Both the position numbers and the translations under genes were made by a program. Below, piece by piece: positions 9,170-18,143 of a DNA stretch of 64,000 bases; the first letter of the stretch is position 1, and the number at the start of each line of letters is the position of its first letter. This stretch comes from Haematobacter genomosp. 1 (GTDB taxonomy: Bacteria > Pseudomonadota > Alphaproteobacteria > Rhodobacterales > Rhodobacteraceae), in assembly GCF_002196855.1 (NCBI RefSeq), contig NZ_NIPW01000024.1, positions 1 through 64,000 on the forward strand, written 5' to 3'. Under the pieces are notes generated by a model, which was given only the letters and a program-made list of their open reading frames with translations, was not told where the DNA came from and searched no databases.

Positions 9170-9652
9170 TCAGCCCAGATCTTCGGCCGTCAGCCGGAAG
9201 GCACGGCCGAAGCCACCGTTGAGCGAGGCTCCCGTCGGGGTGAAAACCACGAAGCGGAAATCCGGCAGATCGACATAGAGCGTCGATTTCGGCCGCAACG
9301 TCAGCCAATGCGCCCGGAGGGCCTCATGCTCCGCCGTCCCGCGGGCGATGAACCGGGCGGTGGCGGAGAGCGAGAGGCGCGGATGGGTGAGCGGGTCGCC
9401 CTTCTCCCCCGGCTCGCCGATGAGCAAGCCAGCACGCGGATCCGCCGCCAGCGCGCGCGTGTGGAGAGCCAGACCGGAGACGAGGCTTACCGGCAGGCCC
9501 TCCGGCGTGGTGGCGAGCGCGACCCGGCTCACCTGCGGACCTTCCTCCGTCACCACGGCGAGCGCGGTGAACCGCGCAGCGTCCATCAGGCCGCGCGCCA
9601 GCGCGCGTGCCTCGTCATCGGTGGGGCGCAGGACATCCTTCGCTTCGGCCAT
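9170..9652 (-). CDS. Pyridoxamine-phosphate-oxidase-fold FMN/heme-utilisation (HugZ-like) protein
   Basis: Protein of 160 residues with the split-barrel PNPOx/HugZ fold. Characteristic segments are AARFTALAVVTEEGPQVSRV near the N-terminus, LSLSATARF in mid-protein and LPDFRFVVFTP near the C-terminus. Such proteins bind FMN or heme; the HugZ branch degrades heme for iron. The C-terminal heme-binding extension of true HugZ is absent, so a flavin-linked oxidoreductase role is equally possible. The ATG giving MAEAKDVLRPTDDEARALAR has GAGAGGG upstream. It is transcribed divergently from acs. Confidence 0.75.
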   Translation of the reverse strand: MAEAKDVLRPTDDEARALARGLMDAARFTALAVVTEEGPQVSRVALATTPEGLPVSLVSGLALHTRALAADPRAGLLIGEPGEKGDPLTHPRLSLSATARFIARGTAEHEALRAHWLTLRPKSTLYVDLPDFRFVVFTPTGASLNGGFGRAFRLTAEDLG

Positions 9653-9864
9653 GTCGTTTCCCTCTCGCCGGGCCCGTTCTTCCACGGGGCGTTCGCCTGT
9701 CTGGGCTTGCCGGAGGGCTGGCGCGACTCGTGTCGTTATCCGCGCGCTCCCGCTTCTGCGCAAGTCGTCGCGCTTCGGTTTTTCTGCGGGACAGCGGCAT
9801 CCGGCGGAAAATGAACATTCATAATATTGAATTGATGCGGAAAATTCATGCCGCGATGCAGAGG

Positions 9865-9942
9865 ATTTACAGAAATCCGTTTTCATCGTGAAGAAATTTA
9901 CAGAATTTTCGCGCTATGAAAAGGGTTTACGCCTTCGTTTAC
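9865..9942 (+). promoter_or_regulatory. acs upstream region with four TTTAC boxes
   Basis: The 368-bp divergent region before acs is AT-rich near acs and carries four same-orientation TTTAC elements, at 9866, 9897, 9926 and 9938. The first two lie in an identical 10-mer, ATTTACAGAA, and are 31 bp apart (three helical turns). This looks like an activator or repressor array for acs. The binding factor cannot be named from sequence. Confidence 0.45.
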
Positions 9943-10020
9943 TTGGGATTACACTCCTGTGATTGGCGAGGTCCGGAGGGGCTGGCGAAAGCCGGTGGAC
10001 GCGCGAGCTGAGGAGGAACA

Positions 10021-12000
<1,980 letters not shown>

Positions 12001-12002
12001 AC

Positions 12003-12689
12003 ATGGACACCGCGACCCGCCCCGCCGCTCCGCCGGTCCTCATCCTGCTCGGCCCCCCCGGTGCGGGGAAGGGAACCCAGGCCCGGATGTTGGAGGAGCG
12101 TTTCGGCCTCGTCCAGCTTTCCACGGGCGACATGCTGCGCGCCGCGGTCGCCGCGGGAACGGAGGCAGGCCGCGCCGCGCAGGCGGTGATGGAAGCGGGC
12201 GGCCTCGTCTCCGACGGGATCGTCCTCTCCGTGCTGAACGAACGCCTCTCGGCGCCGGACGTGGCGCGTGGGGTCATCCTCGACGGCTTCCCCCGGACGG
12301 AGGGGCAGGCCGCTGCGCTGGATGCGCTGCTGGCGGAGCGGGGGCAGCGGATCGACGCCGTGGTGGCGCTCGATGTCGATGACGCCGCGATGGTGGAGCG
12401 CGTCGCGGGACGCTACACCTGCGCCGGTTGCGGCGAAGGCTATCATGACAGCTTCAAGACCCCGGCCGTGGCCGGGACTTGCGACAAATGCGGCAGCGGC
12501 GATTTCAAGCGCCGCGCCGACGACCGTGCCGAAACCGTGGCCGCGCGGCTTGCCGCCTACCACGCGCAGACGGCACCGCTGATCGCCTATTACGACCGCC
12601 GGGACGTGCTTGAGCACATCGACGCGATGGCCCCGATCGGGGATGTCGCGGAGAGCCTCGTCGGCATCGTGGAGCGCGTATCGGCCTGA
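12003..12689 (+). CDS. adk: Adenylate kinase with Cys4 zinc-type LID
   Basis: Interconverts AMP + ATP and 2 ADP. Walker A GPPGAGKGTQ is followed by STGDMLRAAV and LDGFPRTEGQA. The LID carries four cysteines, C140, C143, C160 and C163 (CAGC ... CDKC), the zinc-binding arrangement known in Gram-positives and some alphaproteobacteria such as Paracoccus. It has 228 residues, the long form. The second of two nearby ATGs was chosen because AAGGGA then sits 6 bases upstream; the first ATG (11997) overlaps the acs stop as ATGA. Overlap with acs rather than the usual secY-rpsM context implies coupling to acetate activation. Confidence 0.95.
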   Translation: MDTATRPAAPPVLILLGPPGAGKGTQARMLEERFGLVQLSTGDMLRAAVAAGTEAGRAAQAVMEAGGLVSDGIVLSVLNERLSAPDVARGVILDGFPRTEGQAAALDALLAERGQRIDAVVALDVDDAAMVERVAGRYTCAGCGEGYHDSFKTPAVAGTCDKCGSGDFKRRADDRAETVAARLAAYHAQTAPLIAYYDRRDVLEHIDAMAPIGDVAESLVGIVERVSA

Positions 12690-12697
12690 CGGGAAGG

Positions 12698-12724
12698 CCT
12701 TCGGCCCGGAGGAGGGGCCGGAGG
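12698..12724 (+). terminator. GC-rich hairpin after adk (attenuator or weak terminator)
   Basis: A 10-bp stem with one G-U pair (CCTTCGGCCC with GGGCCGGAGG, loop of 7) begins 9 bases after the adk stop. No T-run follows, so read-through into the MFS gene is likely; it may only reduce distal expression. Confidence 0.4.
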
Positions 12725-12848
12725 GTGGCGGTTTCGCCGGCAACCTGATGAGCAAGAAGGGACAGGGATCTCCCCGTCGCGGCAGCGCCGCGATGGTCTG
12801 GGGACGCATGTCTCCGATGAATTCTGCATGCCACGGAGGAGGATACAG

Positions 12849-14630
12849 ATGGCGATGGCAGATACCACGGTGCGCGAGCGCGCCCGTCCCATGACGCGGG
12901 AGGAGAAGAAGGTCATTCTGGCTTCTTCCGCCGGGACGATCTTCGAATGGTATGACTTCTATCTTTACGGGTCGCTGGCGGCGATCATCGGGGCACAGTT
13001 CTTTTCCGCCTTCCCGGAGGCGACGCGGAACGTGTTCGCACTGCTGGCCTTTGCGGCGGGCTTCATCGTGCGGCCCTTCGGTGCGCTGGTCTTCGGCTCG
13101 CTCGGCGACATGATCGGGCGGAAATATACCTTCCTGATGACGATCCTCATCATGGGGATTTCAACCTTCATCGTGGGCGTGCTGCCGGGCTATGAGTCGA
13201 TCGGCGCGGCCGCGCCGATCATCCTCATCGCCCTGCGCATGCTTCAGGGCCTGGCGCTGGGCGGCGAATATGGCGGGGCGGCCGTCTATGTGGCCGAACA
13301 CGCGCCGCAGGGGCGCAGGGGCTTCTACACGAGCTGGATTCAGACGACTGCGACGCTCGGTCTGCTGCTGTCGCTCATCGTGATCCTGATTACCCAGAGC
13401 ATCGTGAACAACAACTTCGCCGCGGTGCCGCAGGTGATGAACGGCCAGCCCGTCCTGAACGCCGACGGCGTGCAGGTCATGCTCGACCCGTTCCGCGCCT
13501 GGGGCTGGCGGATTCCGTTCCTTGCCTCCATCCTGCTGCTGGGCATCTCGCTCTATATCCGGCTCCAGATGGAAGAAAGCCCCGCCTTCAAGAAGATGAA
13601 GGAGGAGGGCCGCGCCTCCAAGGCTCCGATGCGCGAGGCATTCGGCAACTGGAAGAACGGCAAGGTCGCGCTGATCGCACTGCTGGGTCTGACGGCGGGT
13701 CAGGCGGTGGTGTGGTATTCCGGGCAGTTCTACGCGCTGTTCTTCATCAACAACGTGGTCAAGGTCGATACCTTCACGTCCAACGTGCTGGTGGCCTGGT
13801 CGCTGATCCTCGGCACGGCGGGCTTCGTGTTCTTCGGGTCGCTCTCCGACCGCATCGGGCGCAAGCCGATCATTCTGGGCGGCTGCCTGATCGCGGCGAT
13901 CACCTATTTCCCGGTGTTCGAATTCCTGAGCAAGACCGCGAACCCCGCGCTCTATGCCGCGCAGGAAACCCCGGTCACGGTGACGGCCTCCCCCGACGAC
14001 TGCTCGTTCCAGTTCAACCCGACCGGCACCGCCAAGTTCACCTCGTCCTGCGACGTGGCCAAGGCGATGCTGGCGAAGAACTCCGTCAACTATTCGACGG
14101 TGGATGCGCCGGCCAACACGCTCGCCACGGTGGATATCGGCGGGACGGTGATCGCGTCGTATGACGCCTCCGCCCCGGATGCGGCGGAGCAGAAGAAGGC
14201 GTTCGAGACGGCGGTGAATACCGCGCTGCGCGGCGCGGGCTATCCACTGACGGCCGCAGAGAATACGACCGTCGCGAAGGCTGCGCATTTCTTCGACATC
14301 TTCACGGCGCAGAAGCTCACGCTCGTGCTTATCCTGACCTATCTCATCGTGCTTGTGACGATGGTCTATGGCCCGATCGCGGCGGCGCTGGTCGAACTTT
14401 TCCCGACACGCATCCGTTATTCCGGCATGTCGCTGCCCTATCACATCGGCAACGGCTGGTTCGGGGGGCTGCTGCCTGCGACGGCCTTCGCGATCAGCGC
14501 CCAGAGCGGAAACATCTACTCCGGTCTGTGGTATGCCATCGTCGTGGCGCTGATGACGGTGGTGATCGGGGCGATCTTCGTGCCGAACACGCACAAGCGG
14601 GATATCTTCTCGGACCGCGACTACCAATAA
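12849..14630 (+). CDS. MFS transporter, MHS (ProP-like) family, with large periplasmic insertion
   Basis: Inner-membrane proton-coupled uptake carrier of 593 residues. The N-half shows MHS hallmarks: SSAGTIFEWYDFYLYGSLA in TM1 and GSLGDMIGRKYT between TM2 and TM3. A roughly 110-residue hydrophilic stretch sits between TM9 (KPIILGGCLIAAITYFP) and TM10 (LTLVLILTYLIVLVTMVYG). In a 12-TM topology this loop is periplasmic, and it carries two cysteines, C385 and C401. A second enlarged loop lies between TM5 and TM6. GGAGGAGG precedes the chosen ATG. Its position after acs-adk suggests a short-chain carboxylate substrate such as acetate, which is an inference only. Confidence 0.88.
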   Translation: MAMADTTVRERARPMTREEKKVILASSAGTIFEWYDFYLYGSLAAIIGAQFFSAFPEATRNVFALLAFAAGFIVRPFGALVFGSLGDMIGRKYTFLMTILIMGISTFIVGVLPGYESIGAAAPIILIALRMLQGLALGGEYGGAAVYVAEHAPQGRRGFYTSWIQTTATLGLLLSLIVILITQSIVNNNFAAVPQVMNGQPVLNADGVQVMLDPFRAWGWRIPFLASILLLGISLYIRLQMEESPAFKKMKEEGRASKAPMREAFGNWKNGKVALIALLGLTAGQAVVWYSGQFYALFFINNVVKVDTFTSNVLVAWSLILGTAGFVFFGSLSDRIGRKPIILGGCLIAAITYFPVFEFLSKTANPALYAAQETPVTVTASPDDCSFQFNPTGTAKFTSSCDVAKAMLAKNSVNYSTVDAPANTLATVDIGGTVIASYDASAPDAAEQKKAFETAVNTALRGAGYPLTAAENTTVAKAAHFFDIFTAQKLTLVLILTYLIVLVTMVYGPIAAALVELFPTRIRYSGMSLPYHIGNGWFGGLLPATAFAISAQSGNIYSGLWYAIVVALMTVVIGAIFVPNTHKRDIFSDRDYQ

Positions 14631-14649
14631 GGTCCGCCAGTTCGGACAG

Positions 14650-14682
14650 AAGGCGCGGCGGCTCCGGTCGCCGCGCCTTTTC
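14650..14682. terminator. Rho-independent terminator between MFS gene and truA
   Basis: A perfect 10-bp stem (AGGCGCGGCG with CGCCGCGCCT, loop GCTCCGGT) is followed by TTTTC. It serves the plus-strand MFS gene and lies immediately before the end of the convergent truA. Confidence 0.85.
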
Positions 14683-14684
14683 GT

Positions 14685-15452
14685 TCAGCCGAAGGGATCC
14701 AGCGGATATTCCACACCGGTGAGGTAAAGCCCCTGCGGCGGAGAGACCGGACCGCAGGCGGCCCTGTCCCGCGCCTCCAGCGCGCGCGTCACATCCTCCG
14801 GCGTCCACCCGCCCGCCCCCACGCGTTCCAGCGTGCCAACCATGGAACGGACCTGATTGTGCAGGAAGCTCCTTGCGCGAAGATGGAAACGGTATTCCGT
14901 GCCGCCGGGATAGGGCAGCACTTCCAGATCGAACCGGTCCAGCGTCTTGACGGGAGAGTTCGCCTGGCAGAGCGTGGAGCGGAAGGTGGTGAAGTCATGC
15001 CGGCCAACAAGCCGCGCCGCGCCCGCCCGCATCGCCTCTGCGTCCAGCGTCTGCCGCACCTGCCAGACCAGTCCCGCGTCATGGGTGACGGGCGCCCGCC
15101 GCGAGACGAGGCGGAAGGTGTAGCGCCGCTCCAGCGCGGAGAAGCGGGCGTGGAAATCGGCGGCGACCTCCGCGACGGCCACCACCGCCACGGGAGCAGG
15201 CTTCAGATGGTGGTTCAGCGCCTCCATCAGCCGGAACGGCTGCCAGGCGCGCGCAAGGTCGCAATGGGCCACCTGGCCTGTCGCATGGACGCCGGAATCC
15301 GTCCGCCCCGCCGCGCCGATGCCCGGCGCCTCCGCCTCCAGCCGGCGGAGAGCGGTTTCCACCGCCTGCTGCACCGACGGCTGGCCGGATTGGCGCTGCC
15401 ACCCGGCGAAAGGCGCGCCATCATATTCGATTTTCAGGGCATAGCGTGGCAT
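14685..15452 (-). CDS. truA: tRNA pseudouridine(38-40) synthase
   Basis: Converts U38-U40 in the tRNA anticodon stem to pseudouridine. It has 255 residues. The conserved start [20 protein letters not shown] and catalytic [12 protein letters not shown] (active Asp in GRTD) are present, followed by [18 protein letters not shown] near the C-terminus. Another in-frame ATG three codons upstream (15461) is possible. The start was chosen to match the usual MPRYxLKIEYDG beginning. The gene start overlaps the region upstream of the divergently transcribed ycjX. Confidence 0.93.
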   Translation of the reverse strand: MPRYALKIEYDGAPFAGWQRQSGQPSVQQAVETALRRLEAEAPGIGAAGRTDSGVHATGQVAHCDLARAWQPFRLMEALNHHLKPAPVAVVAVAEVAADFHARFSALERRYTFRLVSRRAPVTHDAGLVWQVRQTLDAEAMRAGAARLVGRHDFTTFRSTLCQANSPVKTLDRFDLEVLPYPGGTEYRFHLRARSFLHNQVRSMVGTLERVGAGGWTPEDVTRALEARDRAACGPVSPPQGLYLTGVEYPLDPFG

Positions 15453-15547
15453 GGTCGCCATGTGACCCCAAGCGGCGCGTTTCGCAAGCCCTACACAGCG
15501 CCCCGATCCGGCCCTATGTTTGCAGAACACGCGAAAGGGAGCGGCAG

Positions 15548-16963
15548 TTGGTTCTTGGCAGGATTGCGGATGGCGTCTCGCGGAGCGTCGAAACCCTGGG
15601 CGCGACCGTGTCGGAGGCGTTTTTCGAGCCCGTGATCCGTCTGGGCGTCACCGGGCTCGCGCGTTCGGGCAAGACGGTGTTCATTACCTCGCTGGTGGCG
15701 AACCTGATGGATCGCGGGCGGATGCCGCAATTCTCCCCCGCCGCTTCGGGGGCGATCAAGGCGGCGTGGCTTCAGCCGCAGCCCGATGACACGCTCCCGC
15801 GGTTCGACTATGAATCGCATCTTGCCGCGCTGAGCGGTGACAATCCCCGCTGGCCGGAGTCGACGCGCTCCATCTCCCAGCTCCGCCTGTCCTTCCGGGT
15901 GCAGCCCACGGGTTTGCTGGGCGCCGTGTCAGGACCGCGGACGGTGCATCTGGACATCGTGGATTACCCCGGCGAATGGCTGCTGGACCTTGGGTTGATG
16001 GAAAAGACCTATGCCGACTGGTCCGCGGAAACCCTGCGGCGGCTGGAGACGCGGGAGGAGGGTCGTGCCTTCCTCGCCCTCCTTGATGACACCGATGCAG
16101 GCGGGAAGTTCGACGAGCCGACGATAAAGACGCTGGCCGAGGCCTTCACCGCCTATCTCCATACCGCGCGGGAGGCGGGCTTTTCCGACTGCACGCCGGG
16201 CCGCTTCCTGCTGCCGGGAGAGATGGCCGGCTCCCCTGTGCTGACCTTTGCCCCCCTCCGCCCGCCGGAGAAGCCCGCGCGGGGCAGCCTTTGGCGCGAA
16301 TGCGAACGCCGGTTCGATGCCTACAAGCGGGAGGTGGTGAAGCCCTTCTTCCGCGACCATTTCGCCCGGATCGACCGGCAGGTGGTGCTGGTCGATGCGC
16401 TTGGCGCGATCCATTCCGGCCCGCCCGCGGTGGAGGATCTGCGGCAGGCGCTGGCCGACATCCTCGGCGCTTTCCGGCCCGGACGGAACCGCTGGCTTAC
16501 CTCCATGCTGGGCGGCAGGCGGGTGGAGCGGATCCTGTTCGCCGCCACAAAGGCGGATCACCTTCACCATTCCCAGCACCCGAGGCTCACCGCCATCATG
16601 GAGGCCCTGGTGCGGGAGGCACGGGACCGGGCGGATTTCTCCGGTGCCCGGACCGCGGCCATGTCCATCGCCTCCATCCGTGCGACGGTGGAGGAGCAGA
16701 TAGACTGGCGCGGCCAGATGCTGGACGCCGTGCGGGGAACGCTGCTCGGCTCCGGGCGGCAGGCGGCCTATTACCCCGGCGAACTGCCCGACGACCCCGC
16801 CCGCCTGCTGTCCCCCGCGCGGGAGGGGGTGAAGAAATGGCTGGATGCGGATTACGAGATCATGAACTTCGCGCCCCCCCAGCTGCATCTGCGCCCCGGC
16901 GAGGGGCCGCCCCATATCCGCCTTGACCGCGCGGCGGAGTTCCTGATCGGAGACCGGCTGTGA
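15548..16963 (+). CDS. ycjX: YcjX-like P-loop GTPase/ATPase (DUF463)
   Basis: Predicted nucleotide hydrolase of the YcjX family, which in enterobacteria is induced by envelope stress and encoded beside YcjF; its biochemical role is unclear. Walker A is [15 protein letters not shown] near residue 35, and a downstream [13 protein letters not shown] supplies the G3/Walker-B-like region. The C-terminal part has [12 protein letters not shown], an NKxD-like element. The TTG start is supported by AAAGGGAG six bases upstream and gives 471 residues, the family size. Longer reading-frame starts lack a ribosome-binding site. Its stop overlaps the GTG of the next gene. Confidence 0.88.
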   Translation: MVLGRIADGVSRSVETLGATVSEAFFEPVIRLGVTGLARSGKTVFITSLVANLMDRGRMPQFSPAASGAIKAAWLQPQPDDTLPRFDYESHLAALSGDNPRWPESTRSISQLRLSFRVQPTGLLGAVSGPRTVHLDIVDYPGEWLLDLGLMEKTYADWSAETLRRLETREEGRAFLALLDDTDAGGKFDEPTIKTLAEAFTAYLHTAREAGFSDCTPGRFLLPGEMAGSPVLTFAPLRPPEKPARGSLWRECERRFDAYKREVVKPFFRDHFARIDRQVVLVDALGAIHSGPPAVEDLRQALADILGAFRPGRNRWLTSMLGGRRVERILFAATKADHLHHSQHPRLTAIMEALVREARDRADFSGARTAAMSIASIRATVEEQIDWRGQMLDAVRGTLLGSGRQAAYYPGELPDDPARLLSPAREGVKKWLDADYEIMNFAPPQLHLRPGEGPPHIRLDRAAEFLIGDRL

Positions 16964-17970
16964 GCGAGACCCCGCGCAAGGGCGTGCTGATCGAATATGC
17001 CGACGACGACCGGCCGGAGGTCACGCCCGCCTCCGCCCCGCCGATCATGGACGACCCGGACGCCGACCTTCCCACCGGGCAGGCGATGCGGACGATGGCG
17101 GTGCTGGCCTCCAGCCGTCCTTCCCGCCTGGCGAAGTTCTTCTGGGCGGTGCTGGTCGCGCTGATCGGCTTTGTCGTGACGCTCGCCACATGGGATTACA
17201 TCACCGGCCTTATCCAGCGGAACCCGACGCTCGGCACCATCGCGCTGGTGCTGGTCGGGCTGTTCTGTCTCGCGCTGCTGCTGCTCATCGGCAAGGAATG
17301 GGTCGCCTATCTGCGTCTCGCCCGTCTCGACCACGTGAAGGTGGAGGTGGAGAAGGCGCTGGCCTCGGGCGACCTGTCCGCCGCGCGCAAGGTGGCCGAT
17401 GACGTGGTGGCGCTTTACGCGGGCCGCCCCGAGCTCCGCTGGGGGCGGGAGCGGTATGCCGCGCGGCGGGAGGAACTGCTGGACGGCGACGGCCTCATCG
17501 ATCTGGCGGAGGTCGAGGTGCTGGCCCCCCTCGACATCGCCGCCCGGCGGGAGGTGGAGGGCGCGGCGCGGCAGGTGGCCGTGGTCACCGCCTTCGTCCC
17601 GCTGGCGCTGGCGGATGTGCTGACGGCGCTGGCCGCAAACCTGCGGATGATCCGCCGCATCGCGGAGATCTACGGCGGGCGGACCGGCTTTTTCGGCAGC
17701 TGGCGGCTGCTGCGCACCGTTCTGACCCATCTGGTTGCCACCGGCGCGGTCGCGGCGGGCGACGATCTGATCGAGCCGCTGGTCGGCGGGGGGCTTCTGT
17801 CCAAGCTGTCGCGCCGCTTCGGCGAGGGGGTGGTGAACGGCTCCCTCACCGCGCGGGTCGGCGTCGCGGCGATGGAGGTCTGCCGCCCGCTGCCCTTCCG
17901 CCGCGCGCCGCGTCCCAAGGTGGCTAACCTCGTGAGCCGCGCCCTGACCGGCTTGTTCGACCGCAGGTGA
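16960..17970 (+). CDS. ycjF: YcjF-like membrane protein (DUF697/TIGR01620)
   Basis: Inner-membrane partner of the YcjX family; function not established. It has 336 residues. A charged N-terminus of about 65 residues is followed by two predicted membrane helices (KFFWAVLVALIGFVVTLATW and TLGTIALVLVGLFCLALLLL), then a soluble DUF697 region containing ANLRMIRRIAEIYGGRTG. It starts with GTG overlapping the ycjX TGA by four bases (GTGA), a sign of translational coupling. The conserved pairing supports a joint envelope-associated role. Confidence 0.87.
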   Translation: MSETPRKGVLIEYADDDRPEVTPASAPPIMDDPDADLPTGQAMRTMAVLASSRPSRLAKFFWAVLVALIGFVVTLATWDYITGLIQRNPTLGTIALVLVGLFCLALLLLIGKEWVAYLRLARLDHVKVEVEKALASGDLSAARKVADDVVALYAGRPELRWGRERYAARREELLDGDGLIDLAEVEVLAPLDIAARREVEGAARQVAVVTAFVPLALADVLTALAANLRMIRRIAEIYGGRTGFFGSWRLLRTVLTHLVATGAVAAGDDLIEPLVGGGLLSKLSRRFGEGVVNGSLTARVGVAAMEVCRPLPFRRAPRPKVANLVSRALTGLFDRR

Positions 17971-18064
17971 CCCGCAAGCCGGGTGTGGACGGGACGGGTG
18001 AGCGGCTCTATAAGCGCCCAATGAACGCGACGCTGGCACGCAATTTCCGAATTACCGGCCCGGC

Positions 18065-18082
18065 TCTCTGACCTTTCAGAGA
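18065..18082 (+). other. Small hairpin upstream of ileS
   Basis: TCTCTGA and TCAGAGA form a 7-bp stem with a CCTT loop between ycjF and ileS. It lacks a T-run. It may be an mRNA-leader structure or chance. Confidence 0.3.
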
Positions 18083-18143
18083 CGCCGGGGACATGGGTTT
18101 TCCGACCCGCGCCGACATTCCCTCCTCTGACCGGACCGTTCCG

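Noticed and set aside
9152-9180. CCCAGATCT direct repeat between lysS and the HugZ-like gene
   Set aside because: Only two short copies across a convergent gene junction, one of them inside coding sequence; likely chance.
13161-14627. A 488-codon minus-strand open frame opposite the MFS transporter
   Set aside because: No recognisable domain, composition of an antisense frame, and the plus-strand transporter is unambiguous.
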